Source of the DNA: Erysipelothrix sp. HDW6C
GTDB taxonomy: Bacteria; Bacillota_I; Bacilli_A; Erysipelotrichales; Erysipelotrichaceae
NCBI RefSeq assembly: GCF_011299615.1
Contig: NZ_CP049861.1
Location: 1,364,001 to 1,428,000, forward strand
Direction of reading: 5' to 3'
DNA: 64,000 bases
Shown here: in pieces, positions 8,004 through 17,007 of the stretch
Layout: each line of letters starts with the position of its first letter
Position numbering within the stretch: the first letter of the stretch is position 1
Translations under genes and position numbers: made by a program
The notes under the pieces: generated by a model
What the model saw: the letters and a program-made list of their open reading frames with translations, nothing else
Told to the model about the DNA's origin: nothing
Database searches by the model: none

Positions 8004-8951
8004 ATGTCAGTTGTGACAATGAGAAAGTTATTAGAAAGTGGGGTTCATTACGGACATCAAACACGTCGTTGGAACCCAAAAATGAAGCCGTATATTTATG
8101 CAGCTAAAAACCGTATTTACATCATTGACTTGAACAAAACTCAAGAAAAATTAGATGTAGCTTATGCAGCATTAAGAGAAATCGCTGAAAAGAACGGTAA
8201 ATTATTGATTGTTGGTACTAAAAAACAAGCACAAACAATCGTTGTAGAAGAAGCATTACGTAGTGGTTCATTCTTTATCAACCAACGTTGGTTAGGTGGA
8301 ACATTAACAAACTTCCGTACAATTCAAAAGAGTATCCGTCGTTTAGTTGAAATCGAAGAGATGGAAGCAAGCGGATCAATCCAAGTCTATACAAAGAAAG
8401 AAATTTCATTATTACTTAAAGAAAAAGACCGTTTAGAAAACTTCTTAGGCGGAATTAAAGAAATGAAGAAATTACCAGATGCAGTATTTGTTGTTGACCC
8501 AATTGAAGATGCTAATGCAGTTGCAGAAGCACGTAAATTAGGAATCCCAGTATTCGGTATCGTTGATACAAACTGTGATCCTGAAGCAGTAGATTATGCA
8601 ATCCCAGGTAATGATGATGCAATCCGCGCAATCCGTACAATCGTTGGTGCTATGGCTGATGCTATGGTTGAACCAAAAGGTGGCGTATTACAAGTTGCAT
8701 ACCAAGACCAAGATCAAGATGATATTACAATGGAAGATGTTATCGTTAACGTAGAACAACAAGCTGCTGAAAACGATCGTCGCCGTCGTGCTCGTTTTGA
8801 CGAACGTCGTAAACGTGATGACCGTCGTCGTCAAACACGTTTTACACCACGTACAGACAACCGTACAGATAACCGTGATGCTAAAACTGAAGAACCAAAA
8901 ACTGAAGTAAAAGCTGAAACAAAAACAGATGAAGTAAAAAGTGAGGCGTAA
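8004..8951 (+). CDS. rpsB: 30S ribosomal protein S2, extended tail
   Basis: S2 is a 30S subunit protein that works with S1 in mRNA docking. It has 315 residues, longer than the usual 230-260. The N-terminus ([22 protein letters not shown]) and the segment [11 protein letters not shown] are diagnostic. From about residue 250 a charged extension follows: a block of Arg/Asp ([19 protein letters not shown]), a short TDNR repeat and a Lys/Glu/Thr-rich end. This tail is low-complexity and probably disordered. tsf follows 3 bp later, the usual pairing. Confidence 0.97.
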   Translation: MSVVTMRKLLESGVHYGHQTRRWNPKMKPYIYAAKNRIYIIDLNKTQEKLDVAYAALREIAEKNGKLLIVGTKKQAQTIVVEEALRSGSFFINQRWLGGTLTNFRTIQKSIRRLVEIEEMEASGSIQVYTKKEISLLLKEKDRLENFLGGIKEMKKLPDAVFVVDPIEDANAVAEARKLGIPVFGIVDTNCDPEAVDYAIPGNDDAIRAIRTIVGAMADAMVEPKGGVLQVAYQDQDQDDITMEDVIVNVEQQAAENDRRRRARFDERRKRDDRRRQTRFTPRTDNRTDNRDAKTEEPKTEVKAETKTDEVKSEA

Positions 8952-8954
8952 ATT

Positions 8955-9842
8955 ATGATTACAGCAAGTTTAGTAAAAGAACTTCGTGAACGTACTGGAG
9001 CCGGAATGATGGACTGCAAGAAAGCTCTTGAAGCAACAGATGGAAACATCGAAGCAGCTATCGACTGGTTACGCGAAAAAGGTATGGCAAGTGCAGCTAA
9101 GAAATCTGGCCGTATCGCAGCTGAAGGTACAAGTACAGTATTAACAGAAGGTAACACTGCTGTTATTCTTGAAGTTAACTCAGAAACAGATTTTGTTGCT
9201 AAAAACGAACAATTCGTTGAATTGGTTAAAGATTTAGCAGCTACATTCTTAGCAAACAAACCAACAGACTTAGATGCAGCATTAGCATTAGACCTTAAAG
9301 GCCAAAGTGTGAGTGATGCAGTTATCTCAGCAACAGCAACAATCGGAGAAAAAATTACACTTCGCCGTTTGGAAGTTGTTGAAAAATCAGATGATGAAGT
9401 ATTTGGAGATTACATTCACATGGGTGGAAAAATCTCAGCTTTAACTGTTCTTAAAGGCGATAACGCAGAATTAGCGCGTGATATGGCAATGCAAGTTGCT
9501 TCAATGAGCCCACAATATGTATCACAAAAGGAAATTCCAAGTGATATTATTGAAAAAGAAACAGCAATCCAAGTTGAAATCGTTAAAAACGATGCTGACT
9601 TAGCTAATAAGCCAGAACAAGTTGTTAACGGAATCATCAAAGGACGTGTAAGCAAACAAATGCAAGAAATTTCTTTAGTAGACCAAATCTTCTTTAAAGA
9701 TGGAAAAGCCAAAGTTGCTCAAGTCTTAAAAGATGCAGGAACTGAAGTTGTTCGTTTCGTTCGCTACGCTGTTGGTGAAGGAATTGAAAAACGTGAAGAA
9801 GACTTTGCAGCTGAAGTTGCAAAAGCATCACAAGTAAAATAA
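8955..9842 (+). CDS. tsf: Elongation factor Ts
   Basis: EF-Ts is the guanine-nucleotide exchange factor of EF-Tu; 295 residues, normal length. Its N-terminal UBA-like part has LVKELRERTGAGMMDCKKAL, followed by the conserved EVNSETDFVAKNEQF. It ends the rpsB-tsf operon and is followed by a hairpin terminator. Confidence 0.98.
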   Translation: MITASLVKELRERTGAGMMDCKKALEATDGNIEAAIDWLREKGMASAAKKSGRIAAEGTSTVLTEGNTAVILEVNSETDFVAKNEQFVELVKDLAATFLANKPTDLDAALALDLKGQSVSDAVISATATIGEKITLRRLEVVEKSDDEVFGDYIHMGGKISALTVLKGDNAELARDMAMQVASMSPQYVSQKEIPSDIIEKETAIQVEIVKNDADLANKPEQVVNGIIKGRVSKQMQEISLVDQIFFKDGKAKVAQVLKDAGTEVVRFVRYAVGEGIEKREEDFAAEVAKASQVK

Positions 9843-9846
9843 AAAT

Positions 9847-9871
9847 AAGGACACTTTACGTGTCCTTTTTG
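9847..9871 (+). terminator. Terminator of rpsB-tsf
   Basis: AAGGACA and TGTCCTT form a stem with a CTTTACG loop, then a T run. The pyrH ribosome site follows directly, so partial read-through into pyrH is possible. Confidence 0.75.
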
Positions 9872-9886
9872 AAAGGACATTGAGAC

Positions 9887-10600
9887 ATGTATAAACGCGT
9901 ATTATTAAAATTGAGCGGTGAAGCGCTCTCTGCTGATGGTGAAATCTTTAATGCAGCCGTATTGGATGATATCTCAGCACAAATTAAGACGGTAGTTGAC
10001 GATGGAGTCGAAGTTGCCATTGTAGTAGGTGGCGGAAACTTTATCCGTGGTCGTATGGCCGATGACTTAGGAATTGATCGTATGCAAGTTGACTACATGG
10101 GGATGTTAGGGACCGTAATTAATGCATTAGCTGTTCAAGGTGCATTGGAACGTCATGGTGTTCATACACGCGTTCAAACTGCGATTGATATGACAAAGGT
10201 TGCGGAACCGTATATTCCACGCCGCGCGATTCGTCACTTAGAAAAAGGACGTGTTGTTGTCTTTGGTGCCGGCACAGGATCTGCATTTTTCTCAACGGAT
10301 ACCACTGCAGCATTGCGCGCTTCTGAAATCAAGGCAGATGTCATTTTAATGGCAAAAAATGGAGTCGATGGTATCTATGATTCAGATCCACGTACCAATC
10401 CAAATGCTAAGCGACTCGAATCATTGACATATATGGAAGTACTCCAAAAAGAACTTGCTGTCATGGATGCAACTGCAACCTCAATGTGTATGGATAATGA
10501 TATTGATCTTTTAGTATTTAATATGAATGAAAAAAATAATATAATTAAAGCAGTAAGAGGCGAAGCAGTGGCAACACGCGTCTCTAAGGGAGGAAATTAA
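9887..10600 (+). CDS. pyrH: UMP kinase
   Basis: This amino-acid-kinase-fold enzyme phosphorylates UMP to UDP in pyrimidine metabolism. It has 237 residues. Motifs are [13 protein letters not shown] at the N-terminus, [10 protein letters not shown], the [14 protein letters not shown] helix and [14 protein letters not shown]. It opens the common pyrH-frr-uppS-cdsA-rseP cluster; frr starts on the next base after its stop. Confidence 0.97.
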   Translation: MYKRVLLKLSGEALSADGEIFNAAVLDDISAQIKTVVDDGVEVAIVVGGGNFIRGRMADDLGIDRMQVDYMGMLGTVINALAVQGALERHGVHTRVQTAIDMTKVAEPYIPRRAIRHLEKGRVVVFGAGTGSAFFSTDTTAALRASEIKADVILMAKNGVDGIYDSDPRTNPNAKRLESLTYMEVLQKELAVMDATATSMCMDNDIDLLVFNMNEKNNIIKAVRGEAVATRVSKGGN

Positions 10601-11146
10601 ATGAGTAATATCGTAACAGACGGTCGCATGTTAATGGACGACGTCATTGAAACATTTGAATCACGCTTGGGTACGCTTCGTACTGGCCGTGCTAACGTAT
10701 CAGTGCTCCATGGCATTAGTGTTGAATACTATGGTTCACCAACACCGATTGAACAAATTTCACAATTATCAGTTGTTGAAGGACGTCAACTTGTAATCAA
10801 ACCATTTGACCCTTCAAGTCTTAAAGATATTGAACGTGCGTTGAATGAGTCAACACTGGACTTACCAACTCAAAATGATGGAACACTTATTCGCATTAAT
10901 GTTCCTCAATTAACAGAAGACACACGTCGCGAAGTTTCAAAATCAGTGGGTACTTTCTCAGAAGAGGCAAAGATTGCAATTCGTAATGTACGTCGTGACC
11001 TTAATGACGAAGTAAAGAAAGATACAGACCTACCTGAAGACCAAGAACGTGGAATTCTTGAAGATGTTCAAAAATTGACAGACGAGTTCATTAAGAAAAT
11101 TGATGATATCGCGAAGGCTAAAGTCGCTGACATAATGTCAATCTAA
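10601..11146 (+). CDS. frr: Ribosome recycling factor
   Basis: RRF splits the post-termination ribosome together with EF-G. It has 181 residues, the usual length, with LGTLRTGRANVSVL, VEYYGSPTPIEQ and the C-terminal KDTDLPEDQERG helix. It has an AGGGAGG site inside the end of pyrH. Confidence 0.98.
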   Translation: MSNIVTDGRMLMDDVIETFESRLGTLRTGRANVSVLHGISVEYYGSPTPIEQISQLSVVEGRQLVIKPFDPSSLKDIERALNESTLDLPTQNDGTLIRINVPQLTEDTRREVSKSVGTFSEEAKIAIRNVRRDLNDEVKKDTDLPEDQERGILEDVQKLTDEFIKKIDDIAKAKVADIMSI

Positions 11147-11147
11147 T

Positions 11148-11828
11148 ATGAGTGACCTAAAACATATTGCCATAATTATGGATGGCAATGGTCGTTGGGC
11201 AAAGAAACGTGATAAAGATCGTAAAGTTGGACATTACTTCGGAAGTGAAAATGTCCGCGAAATTGCTTTGGCGGCTTTGGATATGGATGTGGAAGTAATT
11301 ACACTTTATGCATTTTCAACTGAAAATTGGAAGCGTCCTCAAAAGGAAATTGATTACTTGATGAAGTTGCCTGCAATTTTCTTTGAACGTTTCTTAAAAG
11401 AACTCAATGAAAAAGGAATACGCGTGTGTACGATTGGGGATTTATCGAAAATTCCCGATCGTACACGCAAAGTAATGCATAATGCAGTGGAAAAGACGAA
11501 GCACAACACGAAGTTGACGCTAAACTTTGCATTGAATTATGGATCGCGTGATGAAATAGTCCGTGCAACCCAGAGAATGATTGATGATGGTGTTACTGAA
11601 GTCACTGAATCCTTATTAACATCGTATCTTGATACAGCTGGTCTTCCAGATGTTGATCTCCTCATTCGAACCGGAGGAGACCAAAGGTTGTCCAATTACT
11701 TATTGTGGCAATTAGCCTATTCCGAATTAGTCTTTGTAGATATGGAATGGCCATTATTTGGTCCTGAAGCGTTCATTAAATGCATTGATGACTATCAGTC
11801 TCGTCAACGGAGATTTGGAGGTCTTTAG
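11148..11828 (+). CDS. uppS: Isoprenyl transferase (UPP synthase)
   Basis: This cis-prenyltransferase makes undecaprenyl diphosphate, the lipid carrier for peptidoglycan and teichoic acid. It has 226 residues, slightly short. Catalytic motif IIMDGNGRWAKKR is at residues 8-20, with YAFSTENWKRP and the C-terminal RTGGDQRLSNYLLWQLAYSEL. It begins 1 bp after the frr stop. Confidence 0.96.
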   Translation: MSDLKHIAIIMDGNGRWAKKRDKDRKVGHYFGSENVREIALAALDMDVEVITLYAFSTENWKRPQKEIDYLMKLPAIFFERFLKELNEKGIRVCTIGDLSKIPDRTRKVMHNAVEKTKHNTKLTLNFALNYGSRDEIVRATQRMIDDGVTEVTESLLTSYLDTAGLPDVDLLIRTGGDQRLSNYLLWQLAYSELVFVDMEWPLFGPEAFIKCIDDYQSRQRRFGGL

Positions 11829-11829
11829 T

Positions 11830-12597
11830 ATGAAAGAGCGTTCGATTACAGCATTTACTCTAATTGCCGTTTTTAGTTTGGCACTTGTGATGGGTAATCA
11901 AGCTCTTTTTGTATTACTTTTAGGGGTAGTATTAATTGGAGCTTATGAAATCTATGCATTGCGAAAACAGGAATTACGTCCAATTATCTTAGCTTTAATC
12001 ATTGTTTTAACTATCGTAGGTGGCATCTTAGATAATGCCTATGTATCAGGATTTGCAATGTTTAGCATCATGTTGATGTTTTCATTAACTGTTGTTTTTG
12101 AATGGTTTAAATTTGAACATGTGTCTTATATTTTTATTCTTATGATGATGTTGGTACTTGCCATTCAATCAATAAGAGTTGTATTAGATATTGACCGTGT
12201 GGTGTTTTTCTATATTCTTCTTGGAACATACATGACAGATACTGCTGCATATTTCGGAGGCCGATTCTTTGGTAAACATAAACTCATTGAGCGTATATCT
12301 CCTAAAAAGACGGTTGAGGGTGCAGTTATTGGCTATGTTGTATCTGCAATAGTTACCTTTGTATTCGGAGTTACATTTGCGCAAAGTTACATCAACATGC
12401 CGGTTATAATTGCAAGCTCACTTCTAATTCCTGTTGTAGGGCAATTTGGAGATTTAGCATTTAGTCTTATAAAAAGACACTTTAATGTCAAAGATTTTGG
12501 TTCGATTTTCCCAGGTCACGGTGGTGTCCTAGACCGCGTAGATAGTGTCATTTTTACACTTTTCACGTTTAATCTCATCATCATGTTCTTGGGGTAG
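11830..12597 (+). CDS. cdsA: Phosphatidate cytidylyltransferase CdsA
   Basis: CdsA is a membrane enzyme making CDP-diacylglycerol from phosphatidate and CTP. The start is ATG 11830 after GGAGG; an upstream in-frame ATG at 11758 lies inside uppS and lacks a site. It has 255 residues with about seven hydrophobic segments. The signature is at the C-terminus: SLIKRHFNVKDFGSIFPGHG followed by GVLDRVDS. CDP-DAG is also the substrate of PgsA at 29717. Confidence 0.94.
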   Translation: MKERSITAFTLIAVFSLALVMGNQALFVLLLGVVLIGAYEIYALRKQELRPIILALIIVLTIVGGILDNAYVSGFAMFSIMLMFSLTVVFEWFKFEHVSYIFILMMMLVLAIQSIRVVLDIDRVVFFYILLGTYMTDTAAYFGGRFFGKHKLIERISPKKTVEGAVIGYVVSAIVTFVFGVTFAQSYINMPVIIASSLLIPVVGQFGDLAFSLIKRHFNVKDFGSIFPGHGGVLDRVDSVIFTLFTFNLIIMFLG

Positions 12598-12607
12598 GAG
12601 GTAGTCT

Positions 12608-13669
12608 ATGAATTTTCTATTAAGTATTGTATATTTTGCCGTGGTACTTAGTATCTTGGTATTTATTCACGAGTTAGGCCACCTTATTGCTGCAAAGCGA
12701 TTTGGTGTTTTCTGTAAGGAATTCGCAATTGGAATGGGACCAACACTGTTCAAAATAAAGAAACCTCATTGGGAAACCACATACAGCATTCGTGCACTCC
12801 CTTTGGGTGGTTTTGTATCGATGGCAGGTGAACCTGGTGAAGAAGATATGGACGTCCCAATTGAACGTACCATGCTAGGTATTGCGCGATGGAAACGTCT
12901 TATTATCATGCTTGCAGGTATCTTTATGAATCTTGTACTTGCAGTTGTAATTTATACAGCAATATTCACTGCAAATGGTATTGTAGATGCTCCACAACCG
13001 ATTGTTGCTGCAGTTGTTGAAAACTCTCCAGCCTCTGAGGCGGGATTGCAAGAAGGCGATATGATGGTTCAAATGGAATTTGCAGACGGGTCAGTTGTAA
13101 TTCCAACAACATTCTCCGAATTGCAGATGGGTGTTGCAGTCTACAAGGATCAGCCTATCAAAATTACAATCGACCGTTCCGGTGTCGAACATGAATTGGT
13201 ACTGACACCGAAGTTTAATGAAACAGATAAAGTCTATCAAATCGGTGTTCAATCACCGCCAGCGACACAACGAGATGTTGGTTTCTTTCAATCAATTCCA
13301 TTGGCATTCGCAGAGATTGGGAATGTGATTGCGCAAATGTGGTTCCTGTTGTCTCGTGTTGTGCGTGGAATCGGTGCAGATAGTCTGGGTGGTCCTATTG
13401 CAATTTTTGGGATGACCGCTGAAATTCAGACTTATGGCTTTATTTACTTCTTGAACTTGGTTGCATTGCTATCAGTTAATCTTGCAGTTGTTAACTTATT
13501 GCCAATACCAGTTATGGATGGAGGACGTGTCGTTCTGACGGTTATAGAAATGATCATCGGACGTCCAATTCCAGAGAAAATTGAAAACTTTGTTATGATG
13601 ACAGGACTCGTATTAATTCTTGCATTCTTTGCTTTCATCATGTTCAATGACATTTCAAGATTGTTCTAA
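12608..13669 (+). CDS. rseP: Site-2 protease RseP/RasP
   Basis: This intramembrane zinc metalloprotease cleaves anti-sigma factors and signal peptide remnants. It has 353 residues with four likely TM helices. The zinc motif HELGH is at about residues 22-26 in the first TM. A PDZ domain follows around residues 125-210 (ENSPASEAGLQEGDMM), and the third catalytic element is NLLPIPVMDGG. It is last in the cluster and followed by a short hairpin. Confidence 0.95.
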   Translation: MNFLLSIVYFAVVLSILVFIHELGHLIAAKRFGVFCKEFAIGMGPTLFKIKKPHWETTYSIRALPLGGFVSMAGEPGEEDMDVPIERTMLGIARWKRLIIMLAGIFMNLVLAVVIYTAIFTANGIVDAPQPIVAAVVENSPASEAGLQEGDMMVQMEFADGSVVIPTTFSELQMGVAVYKDQPIKITIDRSGVEHELVLTPKFNETDKVYQIGVQSPPATQRDVGFFQSIPLAFAEIGNVIAQMWFLLSRVVRGIGADSLGGPIAIFGMTAEIQTYGFIYFLNLVALLSVNLAVVNLLPIPVMDGGRVVLTVIEMIIGRPIPEKIENFVMMTGLVLILAFFAFIMFNDISRLF

Positions 13670-13688
13670 ATTTAATATTAATAGAGAA

Positions 13689-13709
13689 TAAGGGGCGAAA
13701 GCCTCTTTT
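13689..13709 (+). terminator. Terminator after rseP
   Basis: AGGGGC-GAAA-GCCTCT forms a six-pair stem (one G-U) followed by TTTTCTT. Confidence 0.6.
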
Positions 13710-13713
13710 CTTA

Positions 13714-13722
13714 TGGTATAAT
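13714..13722 (+). promoter_or_regulatory. Extended -10 promoter
   Basis: TGGTATAAT is an extended -10 located about 18 bp before the start of the following gene, which implies a very short leader. Confidence 0.5.
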
Positions 13723-13740
13723 ATATTGAAGAGGTGACTT

Positions 13741-14187
13741 ATGGCATATTCAGTAGATAAAATTGAACCCGCAAAAATGTGGCTTGCAATTACAGAATTT
13801 ACAATTCCAGATTTTTCTAAAGATCTTGATTCGCGTGCGATGCAATCTATTCGTTCCGAACTCAAACGGTTGGGTGTCAAACTTAGAACACCTGAATATA
13901 ACTTTATTATCGGTTATGATACAAACGATCGTGTCGAACTTGTCGATATAAAACTTTTTGTTGCTGTTGATGCTCCTGGCGAAGGAACAACAAGTATAAA
14001 GTTTATTGAGCAGCCAGAAGAAGAAATTATTCGCATTGTCGCGGATTCGTTTGAAGATGTTCATACCGGATTGGCGGAGTGGATGCATGATAATGATTAT
14101 ATTGCTGCTGGTGATGTTCGCCGTGTTCTTGTCGATGATGAGACTAAGCACGTGTTCGATAGCCCAGTGAAACGAGCAGAAGATTAA
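13741..14187 (+). CDS. GyrI-like effector-binding domain protein
   Basis: This soluble protein has 148 residues. The C-terminal half matches the pattern of GyrI-like/AraC effector-binding domains: paired beta strands, a helix and the closing LAEWMHDNDYIAAGDVRRVLV element (family consensus is W...NGY...GP..E.Y). No DNA-binding helix-turn-helix is attached, so it would be a stand-alone small-molecule-binding protein. It is monocistronic with its own extended -10 and terminator. The specific ligand is unknown and the family call is an inference from the motif. Confidence 0.5.
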   Translation: MAYSVDKIEPAKMWLAITEFTIPDFSKDLDSRAMQSIRSELKRLGVKLRTPEYNFIIGYDTNDRVELVDIKLFVAVDAPGEGTTSIKFIEQPEEEIIRIVADSFEDVHTGLAEWMHDNDYIAAGDVRRVLVDDETKHVFDSPVKRAED

Positions 14188-14195
14188 TTAAATTT

Positions 14196-14226
14196 TAAAA
14201 CGAGAATAATCTCGTTTTTTTTTTTG
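14196..14226 (+). terminator. Terminator
   Basis: AAAACGAGA-ATAA-TCTCGTTTT forms a hairpin followed by a long T run. Confidence 0.8.
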
Positions 14227-14227
14227 A

Positions 14228-14252
14228 AAAAAACTGCTCCTTGTTGGAACAG
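14228..14252 (-). terminator. Terminator of the hemolysin III-like gene
   Basis: On the minus strand CTGTTCC-AACAA-GGAGCAG is followed by TTTTTTTC, just downstream of the hemolysin III-like gene. Confidence 0.65.
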
Positions 14253-14268
14253 TCTGAGTAATCATTCA

Positions 14269-14931
14269 TTAAACCATGAAGTAAACTATAGCAATAAAAT
14301 GTGATAATGACGCTGCATTGATGAATAAATGCCAGATAAAGTGATAATACTTTTTATCTTTTTGAAGGTAGAAGTATGTTCCAATTGAGTAGAAAACACC
14401 GCCAAGAATAATGAGACCGATGAAGATTGCGCTCGTATTCTTGATGAGTTGTGGCATCAACATTACGGCTGCCCATCCCATTACCAAGTAGATTGCAACG
14501 GATAATTTTGGCATCGACCGTTTCGCGACTGTTTTCTGAAGAATTCCAACAATAACCATAAACCATTGAATAAATACAACTGCGTATCCAATCCAACCAT
14601 CCAATACAGTTAGTGCGATTGGCGTATATGTTCCTGCTATCGCAACGAATATGAAACTGTGATCAAGAATACGGAATATATACTTTGCCTTGGAATCATT
14701 TTCCATAGCATGGTAGAGGGTAGAGCCCATAAACATTAGAAATAATGAAATAATAAATACTGCATCACCAAATACTAGGAGCCACCCACCTTGAGCATAT
14801 GCTCTAACGGATACATAGGGATACATTACGAGTAAAAATACGACCATAATTCCATGCGATACAGAATTTGCAACTTCCTCACCAAAAGAAAGCCGTTTGT
14901 AATCTTTCATGGATACATCTTTTTTTGTCAT
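14269..14931 (-). CDS. Hemolysin III / PAQR-family membrane protein
   Basis: This is a seven-helix membrane protein of the hemolysin III (YqfA, PAQR) superfamily, probably a metal-dependent hydrolase-like protein; the hemolysin name is historical. It has 220 residues. The start at 14931 has AAGGAG upstream. Diagnostic parts are GEEVANSVSHG near the N-terminus (first His), LFMFMGSTLYHAM, RILDHSFIFVAIAGTYTP and the C-terminal HFIWHLFINAASLSHF. These His and Asp residues form the putative metal site. It is monocistronic. Confidence 0.9.
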   Translation of the reverse strand: MTKKDVSMKDYKRLSFGEEVANSVSHGIMVVFLLVMYPYVSVRAYAQGGWLLVFGDAVFIISLFLMFMGSTLYHAMENDSKAKYIFRILDHSFIFVAIAGTYTPIALTVLDGWIGYAVVFIQWFMVIVGILQKTVAKRSMPKLSVAIYLVMGWAAVMLMPQLIKNTSAIFIGLIILGGVFYSIGTYFYLQKDKKYYHFIWHLFINAASLSHFIAIVYFMV

Positions 14932-15154
14932 GCTAAAATCTCCTTAATCTAGACTATTTTAACACAATCTTCGAGCCGATACTAATGAAACGTTAGTGTA
15001 ATGAATCCATCAATCTAAGGTACTAAAGCGTATATATGTGAAAATAATGAAAGTATCTTAATTAATGATGCATTTTTGTACTATGAAATTTGTTTGTAAC
15101 AGGAGTATGTGTTAAAATTTAGTTAAGATTAGTATTACTTTTGGGAGGTTTTTA

Positions 15155-16999
15155 ATGAATAAGAAGAGTTCACCGCATATTAAAACAACAATGTATAATA
15201 TACCAAAATATGTCTTGACAGTCATACTTGCAGTAGCAATTTTCTTTTCGAGTCCATTAGCAATATTCTCTAACGAGGATGTCTATATTGAAGAAATTAC
15301 AGATAATGGAGAAAAAAATAGTAAAGAAGAGATAGTTCAGTCTCAAGAAGCATTGGAGGCATCCTTTTTAGAACCGGTATACAAAGACGATATTGAATTG
15401 GAAAATGCAACTGACGATATATATGCATTTGGCGGAGATAACCCAGATGCATTGCGAGCTGTTGCTGAGGCGAGAGCAGTATCATCGGGATTTATTCAAT
15501 TTAACTTAAGCGACAAAGAATTAGTGTATATCTATGAAACTTCAACATCCTCGGTCAGGTATCGATATGTATCGGGAAGTGTTTTTTTCTCAGGTGTTAT
15601 TCCTTTTTATGACCGTGCAAATGGCAGATACAAAATAACAATCTCTGGAATGGAAGGGTGGGTAAATACGGAAGACTTTCTTGAATATACCCCTGCTCAG
15701 ACTAAGGGGCCGAGTCACTACGAAGTGAAAAATGGAAACCTTTATCACTATATCAGCTACGGTGCTGTTGGAGGCAAGGGTTATGGAGAAATTCTTAACG
15801 GACCAGCACCAAGCTATTTAAAGGCAGGATCACTCTATTATTCCTCGGATGGGCATTACTTTTACAGTAATGTTAACACAATGATTTCTGACTATGCGTC
15901 AGGTTCGAGAACTAACTCAGTAAATCAGAGTTATCCATTTTATAATTATTATCAATACTTGTCATATCGAACCAAATCAAATATTACTGCAGCGCAATTG
16001 GATTCTTATATTAAAAATCAGAAAGGATTTACCCAAGTTGTTCCGAAGGGGCAAGATGCTGCGAAGAACCAATCAATGTTCGTTGGCGCTCCTGCATCAT
16101 TTTTTGCATATGGGACAAAATTCGGCCATAATCCCTTGATTTCTTTTGGGATTGCAATTAATGAAAGTGGTTGGGGGAGAAGTTGGCTTGCGATAAATAA
16201 AAATAATATGTTTGGCCATAGCGCGTACGATTCTAAGCCGAATGAAGCTGATGATTACCCTACAGTAGATTTCGGAATTAAAGTTCACAGTACTTACTTT
16301 CTAAATTGGTTCTATTTAGATTTTGATTCTCCTGTATCACGCGGAGGATACCTTGGTGACAAGTCCTCAGGAATTAACGTTTCATACGCATCTGATCCGC
16401 ATTGGGGTGAAAAAGCAGCGGCCCATTATTATGCACTAGATAAGCACTTTGGCAGTATTGATTACAACAAACAAACGATTGGAATTACACTCAATGCATC
16501 GCAAGTGAATCTTAGAAAGGAACCGAGCACTGCATCAGCGAAGGTTTATAATACGGAAATTTTAGGGCAGTCTGTTCTAATTTTAGGAAGCACAACTGGA
16601 GAATCAATCAATGGCAACAATATCTGGTATAAAATTGCTTCCGATCCACTTTTAGATAGTAATCGTAACTTATTGCCGTGGATAACTGGTGGTGCAAATC
16701 GAGAAGCGAATTACAACTATGATAATAGTTATGTCTACATTCATTCATCAAATGTAAGAATTGTAGCAGGTAAGGATGCTCCAAAGCCACCAGTAACTGC
16801 TCTACCGCGCGGAGATATTAATGGTGATGGTAAAGTCACAGTTGTTGATCTTGCCATGATGAAAAGTCACATGATGGGCGTCAGAACATTGGCAGGTGAT
16901 CAATTTAAGCGAGCCGATATTAATGGTGATGGTAAAATAACTGTGGTTGACTTAGCAATGCTAAAAAGCCATATGATGGGTATAAAACCACTTAACTAG
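15155..16999 (+). CDS. Secreted glucosaminidase with SH3b and dockerin
   Basis: This secreted peptidoglycan hydrolase has 614 residues. An N-terminal hydrophobic segment at about residues 18-40 acts as signal peptide or anchor. Roughly residues 280-420 form a glucosaminidase (GH73-like) domain, with FGIAINESGWGRSWLAI (probable catalytic Glu near 337) and NKNNMFGHSAYD. About 445-540 is an SH3b-type wall-binding region starting GITLNASQVNLRKEPSTAS. Residues 553-614 are a type I-like dockerin: two 12-residue calcium loops, DINGDGKVTVVD and DINGDGKITVVD, each followed by a LAM(M/L)KSHMMG helix. The next gene, 8 bp downstream, encodes a surface protein with a cohesin/Ig-like N-terminus, so the dockerin partner may be its neighbour. 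A GGGAGG site precedes the start. Confidence 0.85.
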   Translation: MNKKSSPHIKTTMYNIPKYVLTVILAVAIFFSSPLAIFSNEDVYIEEITDNGEKNSKEEIVQSQEALEASFLEPVYKDDIELENATDDIYAFGGDNPDALRAVAEARAVSSGFIQFNLSDKELVYIYETSTSSVRYRYVSGSVFFSGVIPFYDRANGRYKITISGMEGWVNTEDFLEYTPAQTKGPSHYEVKNGNLYHYISYGAVGGKGYGEILNGPAPSYLKAGSLYYSSDGHYFYSNVNTMISDYASGSRTNSVNQSYPFYNYYQYLSYRTKSNITAAQLDSYIKNQKGFTQVVPKGQDAAKNQSMFVGAPASFFAYGTKFGHNPLISFGIAINESGWGRSWLAINKNNMFGHSAYDSKPNEADDYPTVDFGIKVHSTYFLNWFYLDFDSPVSRGGYLGDKSSGINVSYASDPHWGEKAAAHYYALDKHFGSIDYNKQTIGITLNASQVNLRKEPSTASAKVYNTEILGQSVLILGSTTGESINGNNIWYKIASDPLLDSNRNLLPWITGGANREANYNYDNSYVYIHSSNVRIVAGKDAPKPPVTALPRGDINGDGKVTVVDLAMMKSHMMGVRTLAGDQFKRADINGDGKITVVDLAMLKSHMMGIKPLN

Positions 17000-17007
17000 G
17001 AGACATA

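Noticed and set aside
16803-16990. Repeat in DNA (two near-identical 60-bp units) as a mobile or recombination repeat
   Set aside because: The repeat is explained by the two homologous calcium-binding halves of the dockerin domain.
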